In this document: positions 43,353 through 51,894 of the stretch, in pieces
Layout of the letters: each line of letters begins with the position of its first letter
Position numbering within the stretch: position 1 is the stretch's first letter
Assembly: GCA_020073305.1 (NCBI GenBank)
Contig: JAIQFK010000005.1
Location: 62,001 to 126,000, forward strand
Direction: 5' to 3'
Origin: Terriglobia bacterium
GTDB lineage: Bacteria; Acidobacteriota; Terriglobia; Bryobacterales; Bryobacteraceae
DNA length: 64,000 bases
Made by a program: the position numbers and the translations under genes
The notes under the pieces: model-generated
Database searches by the model: none
What the model saw: the letters and a program-made list of their open reading frames with translations, nothing else
Told to the model about the DNA's origin: nothing

Positions 43353-44672
43353 ATGATCTCCCGTTACACCCGTTCCGCGATGGGTCGCATCTGGAGCGAC
43401 CAGAATAAATTCCAGCAGTGGCTCGAAGTCGAGCTGGCGGCGAGCGAAGCGCTGGCCGAGCGCGGCGTGGTGCCCGCCGAGGCGGCGCGCCTGCTGCGCG
43501 CTCATGCCGGTTTCGACGTCGCGCGCATCCTGGAGATTGAGCGCGAGGTCAAGCACGATGTGATCGCGTTCACCACCGCGGTGGCGGAAAAGATGGCCGC
43601 TGCCGGATACGCCGAAGCGTCGCGCTGGCTGCACTACGGCCTGACTTCGAACGATGTGGTCGATACCGCGCAGGCGCTGCAGATCCGGCAGGCTTATGAA
43701 ATTCTGCTGGCCGATCTCGAAAAGTTGCGTCCGGTTCTAAAACGCCGCGCGCGCGAATTCCAACACGCGGTCGAGATCGGCCGGACTCACGGAGTTCATG
43801 CCGAGCCCATCACGTTCGGACTGAAGATCGCCATCTGGTATGAAGAGGCCGGCCGCAACATCCGGCGGCTCAAAGCCGCGGCCGAAGACATGCGCGTGGG
43901 CAAGATTTCAGGCGCGGTCGGAACCTTCGCGCACATCGGGCCGGAGATCGAAGAGGCGATCTGCGAAAAGCTGGGATTGCGCCCGGCGCCGGTTTCCTCG
44001 CAGGTCATCCAGCGGGACCGGCACGCCAACTTCGTCGCCACACTGGCCGTGCTGACGGCCAGCCTGGAGAAGATCGCGCTCGAAGTGCGGCACCTGCAGC
44101 GCACCGAGGTTCGCGAAGCGGAAGAATATTTTTCCAAGGGGCAGAAGGGCAGCTCCGCCATGCCGCACAAGCGGAATCCGGTCACCTGCGAGCAGATCTG
44201 CGGCCTGGCTCGTGTGGTGCGAGCCAACGCGCAGGCGGCCTTTGAGAATGTCGCGTTGTGGCATGAGCGCGACATTTCGCATTCTTCGGTCGAGCGCGTG
44301 ATCCTTCCGGATTCCACCATCCTGGCCGACTATCTCCTCGACAAGACCACGCAACTTGTCGATCAGCTTCTGGTCTATCCCGAACGCATGCGCCGCAACC
44401 TGGACATGACGCGCGGGCTGGTTTTTTCCGGCCAGCTTTTGCTCGATCTCGCAGCCGCGGGGATGCTGCGCGAGGCCGCCTACCGCACCGTGCAGCGCCA
44501 CGCCATGGAAGCCTGGGAAAACGAGTCGGATTTCCGCAAGGCCATCGACTCAGACCCCGAGATCGCGCGCGTACTCACGCGGGAACAGATCGCGGAGAGC
44601 TTTTCGCTCGAGCGGCAGCTCCGCAATGTCGACAAGATCTTTGCCAGGGTGTTTCATGATCATCAATCCTGA
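43353..44672 (+). CDS. purB: Adenylosuccinate lyase
   Basis: 439 residues. The fumarase/aspartase signature SSAMPHKRNP is present, together with the conserved TSNDVVDTAQALQ and RTHGVHAEP motifs that hold the catalytic His residues. It acts twice in purine synthesis, releasing fumarate from SAICAR and from adenylosuccinate. The length fits the bacterial short form. The ATG comes directly after a repeat array with no good ribosome site. The 3' end overlaps the methyltransferase gene by 17 bases. Confidence 0.96.
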   Translation: MISRYTRSAMGRIWSDQNKFQQWLEVELAASEALAERGVVPAEAARLLRAHAGFDVARILEIEREVKHDVIAFTTAVAEKMAAAGYAEASRWLHYGLTSNDVVDTAQALQIRQAYEILLADLEKLRPVLKRRAREFQHAVEIGRTHGVHAEPITFGLKIAIWYEEAGRNIRRLKAAAEDMRVGKISGAVGTFAHIGPEIEEAICEKLGLRPAPVSSQVIQRDRHANFVATLAVLTASLEKIALEVRHLQRTEVREAEEYFSKGQKGSSAMPHKRNPVTCEQICGLARVVRANAQAAFENVALWHERDISHSSVERVILPDSTILADYLLDKTTQLVDQLLVYPERMRRNLDMTRGLVFSGQLLLDLAAAGMLREAAYRTVQRHAMEAWENESDFRKAIDSDPEIARVLTREQIAESFSLERQLRNVDKIFARVFHDHQS

Positions 44673-45276
44673 AATCGAACGCTACATGCACGGCCTGCTG
44701 CCGCCTCGCGATGCCGTGCTTGCCGAAATGGAAGCCGTGGCGGAGCGCCGCAAGATTCCGATCGTCGGCCCCGCGGTGGCGCGCGTGCTGGCGCAACTGG
44801 TGATGATCACGGGCGCCAAGCGTATTTTTGAACTCGGGTCGGCGATCGGCTATTCCACCATCTGGCTGGCGCGCGCCGCCGGACCCGGCGCCGAGGTTCA
44901 CTACACCGACGGCAGCGCCGAAAACGCCCGCGAAGCCCGCACCTATATCGAGCGCGCCGGCGTGGCCTCGTCGATCCACGTTCACGTGGGGGACGCTTTG
45001 ACCGTGCTTTCGCAGACTCCGGGTCAGTTCGACTTTGTTTTCAACGACGTGGACAAAGAAGGGTATCCGGCTGTGCTGGAGGCGGTTCCCTCCCGTCTGA
45101 AGCGCGGCGGTATCTTCGCGACCGATAACACTCTTTGGTATGAGCGAGTTCTGAACCCAAGCGAGCCCAGCGACCGCGCCGTGGCCGAATTCAATCAGAA
45201 ACTGTACGAATCGACTCAGTTCTTCACTAGTCTGCTGCCCATCCGCGACGGCCTTTCGGTGGCCGTCCGCCTTTGA
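44656..45276 (+). CDS. Class I SAM-dependent O-methyltransferase (caffeoyl-CoA OMT-like)
   Basis: 206 residues from the ATG at 44656, inside the end of purB. The frame begins ten codons earlier but in purB sequence. The SAM site IFELGSAIGYSTIWLARA is followed by YTDGSAENAREARTYIERAG, the DFVFNDVDKEGYP metal-binding Asp motif and TDNTLWYERVL, as in the bacterial catechol-type O-methyltransferases. The substrate is probably a catechol or related hydroxylated small molecule, but unknown here. Confidence 0.9.
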   Translation: MIINPEIERYMHGLLPPRDAVLAEMEAVAERRKIPIVGPAVARVLAQLVMITGAKRIFELGSAIGYSTIWLARAAGPGAEVHYTDGSAENAREARTYIERAGVASSIHVHVGDALTVLSQTPGQFDFVFNDVDKEGYPAVLEAVPSRLKRGGIFATDNTLWYERVLNPSEPSDRAVAEFNQKLYESTQFFTSLLPIRDGLSVAVRL

Positions 45277-45441
45277 CGATAACATTCAAGTATCCTGAAA
45301 TCCGTTAGTTGCGCCCGGTAATGGCAAGCGTTGCTTACGGATCAGATTTTTCTGGCAAGATTTTACACGTACTGATCTCACTAACTTTTGGTAGTGATTA
45401 ACCGGCTATATTCGGTTAAAGTGGATGTGGAAAGGAAATAC

Positions 45442-45897
45442 ATGATGCCAACCGCCGACTCCAGGACGGCGACCTCGCGTGGCCTGGAACTGGCTCGTGT
45501 ACTCCTGGTCGAGTCGGATGTAGCCTCAAGGTTGACTGTCCAAACCCTGTTGCAGGCATGCGGTTACGTGGTAGATGTGGCGGCGTCGGCCGCCGAAGCC
45601 GTGGGCAAGCTGGATGAAGGGGCCTACGAGCTGGTTCTGACGGATTCGCACATGGAATCGCCGGACGGTGGCCGCGGGGTGCTGGCCTACGCACGCCGAA
45701 AGGAATACAAGCCGGCCACGGCGGTGATTCGCAAACAGCGCGATGGCAGCGCGCGTGAGGACCGCAAGAACACCAGCCCGCGCATGCTGGTGGAAACCGA
45801 AGACGTCACCACTTTGCTGACCCAGGTTGCGGAACTCATCAGTCTCCGCGCCACGCGCCGGTCCGAGCGGGCGCTGCGGCTATCTGTAAACAACTAG
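45442..45897 (+). CDS. Receiver-domain protein, degenerate response regulator
   Basis: 151 residues from the ATG at 45442, preceded by AAAGGAAA. The core ARVLLVESDVASRLTVQTLLQACGYVVDVAASAAEAVGKLDEGAYELVLTD is receiver-like and retains the central Asp (LTDSHM). The acidic pair at the start is reduced to ESD, and no Thr/Lys motif is clear in the second half. No output domain. It may be a single-domain or inactive receiver. A TTAACCG/CGGTTAA dyad at 45398-45419 lies upstream. It converges with the hydrolase gene, overlapping by 18 bases. Confidence 0.65.
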   Translation: MMPTADSRTATSRGLELARVLLVESDVASRLTVQTLLQACGYVVDVAASAAEAVGKLDEGAYELVLTDSHMESPDGGRGVLAYARRKEYKPATAVIRKQRDGSAREDRKNTSPRMLVETEDVTTLLTQVAELISLRATRRSERALRLSVNN

Positions 45898-46518
45898 TCC
45901 CAGGTTCAGCACAATCTCCTCCAATTGGTCCAAAGCGCCGCGGAAGAAGTGATCTTCGGCTTCAATCCAGATCATCTGCTTCGGGCCGGCGACTTGGGCG
46001 TAGAGCGTCTCCATCTCGCGGCGCGGGGCGAACTCATCGTGCGTGCTGCTGATGAAAACCTTGGGCACGGTGCAAGAGACGAGGGGTTGAATATCGCTGT
46101 CGCGCGCGGGGAAGCCTACCGCGATCAGGCGTGCGGCCTCAGCCAGCTCGCACCCCAGCCTGGCAACCACGCGCGCGCCGAATGAAAATCCGGCCAGGGC
46201 ATAGGGAAGGTCAGGGTAACGCGACCTCAGCCACGCCAGCGCCGCACGAGCGTCTTCCACTTCGCCAACGCCCTCGGCATGCGAGCCTTCACTGCGGTTG
46301 ACGCCGCGAAAATTGAACCGCAGCACCACCGAGCCGCGCCGGCGAAGCGCTCGGGCCACGCGGTAGACGACTTTGTTGTGCATCGTGCCGCCGAACAGGG
46401 GATGCGGATGACACACCACCGCGGCTTCGTCAGGTGGCCGGTCTTCAGGCTCTTCCAGTAGCGCCTCGAGTATCCCCGCCGGTCCATCGAGCAGGTGCGA
46501 CTCGATGCGCCGCGCCAC
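45880..46518 (-). CDS. Alpha/beta hydrolase (dienelactone-hydrolase-like)
   Basis: 212 residues. CHPHPLFGGTMHNKVV, the nucleophile elbow GFSFGA (Ser about 113), then THDEF with the catalytic Asp and AEDHFF with the His form a full triad. This matches the short bacterial CC/DPHP-type hydrolases (COG2945). The natural ester or amide substrate is unknown. The ATG overlaps the yajQ stop, so it is translated with yajQ. Confidence 0.88.
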   Translation of the reverse strand: MARRIESHLLDGPAGILEALLEEPEDRPPDEAAVVCHPHPLFGGTMHNKVVYRVARALRRRGSVVLRFNFRGVNRSEGSHAEGVGEVEDARAALAWLRSRYPDLPYALAGFSFGARVVARLGCELAEAARLIAVGFPARDSDIQPLVSCTVPKVFISSTHDEFAPRREMETLYAQVAGPKQMIWIEAEDHFFRGALDQLEEIVLNLGLVVYR

Positions 46519-47018
46519 TAATTGGTCCTGTAGTTGGTGAACTGCATGTCGATCCCGAAATCGGCGCCGCGCAGGAGTGCGATGACCTGTTGGAGCGCGT
46601 CGCGGTCGCGGCCGCTGACGCGCACAAGATCGGCCTGGATGGCGGCCTGCACCTTCAGCTTGCTGTCCTTGATCTTCTTGACGATCTCGCGCGCCTTCTC
46701 GATGGGAATGCCTTGTTGCAGCGTGACTTCCTGGCGCACGCTGGAACCGGCAGCCTGAATCACGGGCCCGTAGGTCAGGCCTTTGAGCGGCACTTTGCGC
46801 TTGACCAACTTCTGCTGCAGGATCTCGTTGATCGCCTTCAGCTTGAACTCGTCTTTACTGGCAAGGGCGATCTTATGTTCTTTCTCGTTGAGCTCTATCT
46901 GAGAATGCGAGTCTTTGAGGTCGTAGCGGGTGGTGATTTCTTTCATGGACTGCTGGATGGCGTTGGACACCTCCGGCAGCTCGATCTTGGAAACAACGTC
47001 GAAGGTATTGTCGGGCAT
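46518..47018 (-). CDS. YajQ-family nucleotide-binding protein
   Basis: 166 residues, the usual length. DNTFDVVSKIELPEVSNAIQ and VQAAIQADLVRVSGRDRDALQ, with the final FGIDMQFTNYR, are YajQ signatures. In Xanthomonas a member (XC_3703) binds cyclic di-GMP; others bind nucleotides and tRNA-like ligands. Cytoplasmic. It lies 3 bases after the response-regulator gene and overlaps the hydrolase gene, so all belong to one minus-strand unit. Confidence 0.93.
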   Translation of the reverse strand: MPDNTFDVVSKIELPEVSNAIQQSMKEITTRYDLKDSHSQIELNEKEHKIALASKDEFKLKAINEILQQKLVKRKVPLKGLTYGPVIQAAGSSVRQEVTLQQGIPIEKAREIVKKIKDSKLKVQAAIQADLVRVSGRDRDALQQVIALLRGADFGIDMQFTNYRTN

Positions 47019-47021
47019 GTG

Positions 47022-47816
47022 TTATGACAGTGTGCGGAAAACGGGAGTCCGGACGCGCACCACGGGCTCGTCAGGCGGCGCCGGCGCCGCGACAGGCTTG
47101 GATTCCACGGGACGGGCAAGCGCCGCGACGGGCGTAGCAGGTTGTTGTGCCGGAGCGGTCGCCGCTTTGGCGAGCGTCGGAGCTTCGGGTGTTGTTGCGC
47201 GGGCGTCCGCTTCGAGCGCCACGACCACTTTATCCGTGATGTTCTCGATCATGGTGATCATGGACGCTTCGAGGGCCAGAATCACCGCGGCCCGCACTTG
47301 TTCCCGGTCGATCGGCCGCGGGGCGGCGGGGGCCGCGGGAGGAAGCGGGGCGGCGGCGGGAACCGGTTTTGGCGCCACAGCGGCCTGAGGGGTCACGGCA
47401 GGTTTGGGAGCAGGGGTCACGGCAGCGTTGGAAGCGGGCTGGCCCTCCGGTCTTTCAACCAGCGGCTGGACGGTGTTCAGGAGAGCGCTGGCCTCGAACG
47501 GTTTGCGCACAAATCCGTCGCCACCCACTGCCTGGGCACGGGTTTCATCGTAAGCGGTTACGGGGCCGGCCGTAAGGACGACGCGCGTCTGCGGATATTT
47601 GCCGCTGGTCTTCACGTACTCGCACACTTCGTAGCCATTCCGGCCGGGCAGCGAGATGTCAGCCAGGATGACATCCGGGGCGAGGTCTTTCAGGCGTAAC
47701 AGTGCCGTTTCCCCATCGGTGACGGTCGCAACCTCGTATCCTTCATCGCGCAGGATACGCTCTCCCATGCGTTGGGCGTGCGGGCTGTGATCGGCCAGAA
47801 GAATGCGGCGGCTCAT
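47022..47816 (-). CDS. Response regulator with Ala/Pro-rich C-terminal region
   Basis: 264 residues. The receiver (1-122) is complete: ADHSPHAQ at the acidic position, phospho-Asp in VILADISLPG, Thr-like AGP and Lys in GFVRKPFE. After it comes a 50-residue Ala/Pro linker, a helical segment DREQVRAAVILALEASMITMIENITDKVVVALE, and a second Ala/Pro stretch. No DNA-binding domain is recognised. The order bamD-like gene, regulator, yajQ is tight, with ATGA coupling to the bamD gene. Confidence 0.85.
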   Translation of the reverse strand: MSRRILLADHSPHAQRMGERILRDEGYEVATVTDGETALLRLKDLAPDVILADISLPGRNGYEVCEYVKTSGKYPQTRVVLTAGPVTAYDETRAQAVGGDGFVRKPFEASALLNTVQPLVERPEGQPASNAAVTPAPKPAVTPQAAVAPKPVPAAAPLPPAAPAAPRPIDREQVRAAVILALEASMITMIENITDKVVVALEADARATTPEAPTLAKAATAPAQQPATPVAALARPVESKPVAAPAPPDEPVVRVRTPVFRTLS

Positions 47817-49159
47817 TGCGGCTTACCCGGGGGCTGCGAATCCGCTGCGGGCGATTTCGATTGCTGGGTCGTGGTCTGCTGCTCGGCGTTCTTTTTCTTG
47901 GTTTTCTTTTTCTTCGGCGGCGTATGGTTTGTCGGCGGTGGAAGCTGTTCTTTGGCAGCGGCTGCGGTAGGCTCCGCCGACCGCGCCGCCGAGCCATTCT
48001 CCGGTGCAGCCGCCGCCGAGACCGAGGAACTCCCGGCCGCGCCCGCGGACGATGCCGCTCCTGCTGCCGGCGGGCTCATCCGCGCATCCGGCTTGGTATC
48101 GAGCGCAGTCGAATCGGTCACCGTTTGAACGGTTACGTCCGACGTTCCGCCGGTTGCCGATCCATTCAGAGCCGCAGGCACGCTCAAGGGAAGATTAGGA
48201 CGCATGGCCGCCATGGCCGGCGTGCCGGATTTCGCTGCCGTGCGCGTTTCCGGGCTGTGCTTGAACATGCCTAACACGTGGCTCATCATCCCGATCTTCT
48301 CGCGATTCTCCAACTCGTATTTCATGCGCGCGTAGGCCACGGGATCGGCTTCCGGCACCGGGCGATTCATCTCCTTGAGCCTGGCGGCGGCCTCCTCCGC
48401 GTGATCGCTCAGCGGATAGTCCTTCACGATTCTGGAGTAAGCGGCCGCGGATTTGTCCTCGAAACGGTCTCCCATGCGGGTGTAAGAATCCGCTACCTGC
48501 CACAAGGCCTCATCCGCCTCGCTGAACAAAGGATACTGATCGACCAGAGATTGCAGACGGTTCGCCGCCGCGGGATAGCTTCCCTTGGCGTGGTAGAAGA
48601 GGCCGGCCTTGTATTCGCCCTCGGCCAGCACTTCCTGGATATTGCGCAGCATTTGTTGCGCCTGCGGAGCGAACTTGCTGTTGGGGTATTCGATCATCAG
48701 CTGGCGGCACTCGTCTTCGGCTCGAATGGCCTGCTGGCGGTCGCGGTCCGCCTTCTCCATCTGTTTATAGTGAATCGAACAGACCTTCTCCTGAGACTCG
48801 GCCGCTTCGGGCATGGTGGGATAGAACAGCTTGAAGTCTTTGTACTCGGCTTCGGCCTGTGCCCAGGAGTGCGTGCCTCCCTCCCGATACCAACTGTCCG
48901 CAATAGCGAGCTTGGCCTTGGCCAAATACTCGCTCGTGTCGTAGGTGTTGATGAGGGTGTTCAGCGTCAGGCGCGCGACTTCATAGCGGCCGTGCTCGAC
49001 ATCGTTGATGGCTTTGTCGAACAGCACCTTGTCGGGCTGCTGCGTGTCCTTGGTGATGGGGTTCTCGTATTTCTTCCGGCGCATTCCGCAGGAAGTGAGC
49101 AGCGCGAGAACCACCGCCACAGTGAGGATGAGATGAGTTCGATTTCGATCGAGAAACAT
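47813..49159 (-). CDS. bamD: BamD-like outer-membrane assembly lipoprotein with long low-complexity tail
   Basis: 448 residues. The signal ends in a lipobox (ALLTSCG, Cys24). Residues about 30-270 are TPR-like helices of the BamD/YfiO type (KVLFDKAINDVEHGRYEVARLTLNTLINTY, ECRQLMIEYPNSKFAPQAQQML). BamD is normally 240-280 residues; here an extra 170 residues rich in Ala, Pro, Ser and Lys follow, including KKKKTKKK. It should serve in beta-barrel insertion at the outer membrane, showing a diderm envelope. It starts 6 bases after rpe. Confidence 0.85.
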   Translation of the reverse strand: MFLDRNRTHLILTVAVVLALLTSCGMRRKKYENPITKDTQQPDKVLFDKAINDVEHGRYEVARLTLNTLINTYDTSEYLAKAKLAIADSWYREGGTHSWAQAEAEYKDFKLFYPTMPEAAESQEKVCSIHYKQMEKADRDRQQAIRAEDECRQLMIEYPNSKFAPQAQQMLRNIQEVLAEGEYKAGLFYHAKGSYPAAANRLQSLVDQYPLFSEADEALWQVADSYTRMGDRFEDKSAAAYSRIVKDYPLSDHAEEAAARLKEMNRPVPEADPVAYARMKYELENREKIGMMSHVLGMFKHSPETRTAAKSGTPAMAAMRPNLPLSVPAALNGSATGGTSDVTVQTVTDSTALDTKPDARMSPPAAGAASSAGAAGSSSVSAAAAPENGSAARSAEPTAAAAKEQLPPPTNHTPPKKKKTKKKNAEQQTTTQQSKSPAADSQPPGKPQ

Positions 49160-49165
49160 GTTGTA

Positions 49166-49840
49166 CTAGACCCTGACTGCCGTGGCTTCCTGTGCCGTTT
49201 GCCGCATCTGACTGAAGGCGGCGGCTGGATCGGGAGTGTGAAACAGCGACGACCCTGTCACAATCCAGTCACACCCAGCCCGAACTACGTCCGGCAGATT
49301 CTCCAATGTGATACCCCCGTCGATTTCGATCGGAAGCTGTAAGCGCCGCTGCTGCCTTTCACGGTCCAACTGGCGGACTTTTTCCAGCGAACGCGGCAGG
49401 AAGTGCTGGCCGCCAAAACCCGGGTTCACGCTCATAATGAGCACGTAGTCCGCCACGTCCAGCACCTCTTCGAGCGCAGCGACCGGCGTGGCGGGGTTTA
49501 TCACCACTCCGGCTAGCGCGCCCTCGTTTCGAATCATGCGCAAGGTGCGATCCAGATTGCGGCAGACTTCCTGGTGGACGGAGACCTGGTCAGCGCCGGC
49601 CTGGATGAAAATGGGTGCGTAATAGTCCGGATCCTCGATCATGAGGTGCACGTCCAGGCGGGCGCGGGTGACTTTGCGAATACTCTCGACCACGGGAGGA
49701 CCGATGGTGAAATTAGGCACAAAATGGCCGTCCATGACATCGAGGTGCAGCATGGTAGCCCCACCCCGCTCCACGTTCTCGATTTGTTCGGCCAATCGGG
49801 CAAAGTCCGCGGCCAGAATCGAGGGAACAATTTGAACCAT
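49166..49840 (-). CDS. rpe: Ribulose-phosphate 3-epimerase
   Basis: 224 residues. This TIM-barrel has PSILAADFARL, HLDVMDGHFVPN with metal ligands, VHLMIEDPD, MSVNPGFGGQ and EIDGGI, all diagnostic for Rpe. It interconverts ribulose-5-phosphate and xylulose-5-phosphate in the pentose phosphate pathway. It is followed by bamD after 6 bases and preceded by rsmB 13 bases away, an rsmB-rpe neighbourhood common in bacteria. Confidence 0.97.
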   Translation of the reverse strand: MVQIVPSILAADFARLAEQIENVERGGATMLHLDVMDGHFVPNFTIGPPVVESIRKVTRARLDVHLMIEDPDYYAPIFIQAGADQVSVHQEVCRNLDRTLRMIRNEGALAGVVINPATPVAALEEVLDVADYVLIMSVNPGFGGQHFLPRSLEKVRQLDRERQQRRLQLPIEIDGGITLENLPDVVRAGCDWIVTGSSLFHTPDPAAAFSQMRQTAQEATAVRV

Positions 49841-49853
49841 TTTGGCTTGTGAA

Positions 49854-51002
49854 CTACCTCGATCTTAGCACAGCGGCGAAAAAGCCGTCTCCGGCGTGCG
49901 TACCGGGAATCCGGCGCAGAATACGGTCCGGGGTGAGCCCCAAAGAGTCAATAACGCCGTCATTTTCCTCACGCTCCAGCGAGCAGGTGGAATAGACCAG
50001 CGCGCCCCCAGGGGCCAGCACCTCGAGGGCGTTTCGCAGCAGCACAAGCTGGCGGCGGTGGAGATCGTGGATGTCCGCGGCATCGAGACGCCACTTGATT
50101 TCCGGGTTGCGGGCGAGGGTGCCTGTCCCCGAGCAGGGGGCGTCCAGAAGGATGCGGTCAAATTGCCGGCCGAAGGGAAGCGGGCGCGTACCATCCAGAT
50201 GCACGACGCCGACGCCGAGCGACCGGAGCATTCCGACCCGCTTGGCGTGGAAATCGCAGGCCACCGCACGGACGCCGGATTCGAGCGCCTGCGCCGTCTT
50301 GTTGCCGGGCGCGGCGCAGACATCGAGGAAGGTCTGGCCGGGCGCGAGTTCCAGCAGGGGAACCACGGCCTGTGAGCCGATGTCCTGGATTCGAAACCGG
50401 CCCGCCTCACCGGCGACCAGGCGGTAGCACCCGGGTATCTCGGTGGGCTCGACGGAGGTGTCCGGAGGAATTTCGCGGTCCGGGGGAATGCGGATATAGG
50501 TTTCGGGTGGCCGCAGGTTAGCGCGCGCGATGAGGGTGGCGGTGGCGGCGCCGAACTCGCGATCCCATCGCTCGAGCAGCCACTCCGGGTGCGACAGTTC
50601 GACGGCGCGATCGGGCCATGGGACGGCCTCGCGGCCCACCTTGCGCAGCACCGCGTTGGCAAACCCCGCCGCGGAACGGAACCCGGTGCTCTTGACCATC
50701 TCCACGCTTTGGCCGACAGCAGCGTGGGGCGGGATGCGATCGAGATATCGCAGTTGGTAAACGCCCATGCGAAGCGCGAGCACGACTTCGAAGTCGAGCT
50801 TTGAGACAGCGCGCCCCGAGTAATGCTGGATGAGAAAGTCCAGTTGGGCCTGGAAACGCAGCACGCCAAACACGATTTCAGAGGCGAGCGCGGCGTCGCG
50901 CGGGTCGAGGGGCACCGAAGCGGCCGCCAGCAGGTCGGAGGCATACCCGCCCCGGCCGACCTTGCGGAGGGTGTCAAAGGCCAGCAGTCGCGATGGGGAC
51001 AC
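49854..51002 (-). CDS. rsmB: 16S rRNA (cytosine-967-C5)-methyltransferase
   Basis: 382 residues from the GTG at 51002, which gives the family-like start SPSRLLAFDTLRKV; GTG 51014 and TTG 51038 are also in frame. An N-terminal NusB-like domain (1-130) is followed by the SAM-binding core with DVCAAPGNKTAQ, LLDAPCSGTGTL and the catalytic Cys in YSTCSLEREEN. It methylates C967 of 16S rRNA. Divergent from ttcA with only about 50 bases between the starts. Confidence 0.94.
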   Translation of the reverse strand: MSPSRLLAFDTLRKVGRGGYASDLLAAASVPLDPRDAALASEIVFGVLRFQAQLDFLIQHYSGRAVSKLDFEVVLALRMGVYQLRYLDRIPPHAAVGQSVEMVKSTGFRSAAGFANAVLRKVGREAVPWPDRAVELSHPEWLLERWDREFGAATATLIARANLRPPETYIRIPPDREIPPDTSVEPTEIPGCYRLVAGEAGRFRIQDIGSQAVVPLLELAPGQTFLDVCAAPGNKTAQALESGVRAVACDFHAKRVGMLRSLGVGVVHLDGTRPLPFGRQFDRILLDAPCSGTGTLARNPEIKWRLDAADIHDLHRRQLVLLRNALEVLAPGGALVYSTCSLEREENDGVIDSLGLTPDRILRRIPGTHAGDGFFAAVLRSR

Positions 51003-51039
51003 GGTAGCGGACACGAATGGGGGGCCTGTCGCCCCCAAC

Positions 51040-51045
51040 TATAAT
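51040..51045 (+). promoter_or_regulatory. Candidate -10 box for ttcA
   Basis: TATAAT stands 6 bases before the GTG at 51052, with no ribosome site between; a leaderless transcript is suggested. Confidence 0.45.
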
Positions 51046-51051
51046 CAATTT

Positions 51052-51837
51052 GTGGAGCTGGAAAAAACTCTGCTGCGCAAGGTGGGCGAGGCGGTCCACC
51101 GGTTCAAGATGATCCGCGATGGCGACCGCGTGGCCGTGGCGCTTTCGGGAGGCAAGGACTCGCTGACCCTGCTCGAGGCGCTGCTCTTGCTGGCCAAGCG
51201 AGCGCCGGTCGAGTTTTCGGTGTGCGCCTTCACGGTGGAGCAGGGGAAGTTTCTGCGGCCGGTTGAGCCGCTGGGCGACTATCTGCGGCAGCGCGGGATC
51301 GCGTGGACGTATTATCGCGACAAGCCGTCGCTGCGATTGCTGGACGAGCAGCCGGACCACGGTTGCGATCTGTGCAGCCGGTACCGGCGTCGGGCGGTGT
51401 ACGAAATCGCCCGTGGACTGGGCGCCAACGTGATCGCGTTCGGCCACACGGCGGACGATTTCTGCGAAGCGCTGCTGCGCAACACGATGTTCACCGGCAA
51501 GCTGAGCGCGTTACCGGCGGTGACGCATTCGCGCGACCGCGAGTTCCGGTTGATTCGTCCGCTGGTGTTTGTGACGGAAGACATAACGGCGGCCTACGCG
51601 GAATCGCTCGGTGCGCCGCTCGTGCCTTGCGGCTGTTCGCAAAAGACGGGGACGGTGCGCCGCTCACTGCGCGAGATTTTTCGCGAGCTGGAGCAGGACT
51701 ATCCACACCTGAAGGAGAACATCCTGGCAGCCATGGGAAACGTGGATACGCGCCGGCTGCTGGACACGCGATACCTGGATGTGGACGCGGTTGAGGATGC
51801 GGTTCCGCAACACTTCCCGATTGTCAGCGAATCGTAA
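51052..51837 (+). CDS. ttcA: tRNA 2-thiocytidine biosynthesis protein TtcA-like
   Basis: 261 residues from the GTG at 51052. The frame is open 74 codons further upstream, but only as a shadow of rsmB. The PP-loop SGGKDSLTLL, the CDLCSRYRRRAVYEIA pair of Cys, GHTADDFCEALLRNTMFTGKLSALP and the late Cys in VPCGCSQ are the TtcA pattern, in which three Cys bind a [4Fe-4S] cluster. It thiolates C32 of certain tRNAs. A neighbouring TtcA/TtuA-like specificity cannot be excluded. Confidence 0.88.
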   Translation: MELEKTLLRKVGEAVHRFKMIRDGDRVAVALSGGKDSLTLLEALLLLAKRAPVEFSVCAFTVEQGKFLRPVEPLGDYLRQRGIAWTYYRDKPSLRLLDEQPDHGCDLCSRYRRRAVYEIARGLGANVIAFGHTADDFCEALLRNTMFTGKLSALPAVTHSRDREFRLIRPLVFVTEDITAAYAESLGAPLVPCGCSQKTGTVRRSLREIFRELEQDYPHLKENILAAMGNVDTRRLLDTRYLDVDAVEDAVPQHFPIVSES

Positions 51838-51842
51838 TCGAT

Positions 51843-51869
51843 TTGAAGGTTCCTTGACCTGCTTGTAAC
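51843..51869 (+). promoter_or_regulatory. Pho-box-like direct repeats upstream of the phosphate transport genes
   Basis: TTGAA (51843), TTGAC (51854) and GTAAC (51865) are spaced exactly 11 bp apart, the helical period of PhoB sites. The PhoB-like gene at 54176-54883 has GTAAC/GTAAT/GTAAC with the same period. Confidence 0.4.
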
Positions 51870-51894
51870 CAATTGAGAAGATGGTCTGCTCCCT

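Noticed and set aside
45321-45401. 26-codon frame MASVAYGSD...
   Set aside because: No ribosome site, no similarity that I recognise, and it lies in a probable promoter region.
50830-51051. 74-codon upstream extension of ttcA
   Set aside because: It overlaps rsmB in antisense and has no TtcA-like residues; the GTG at 51052 with its -10 box fits better.
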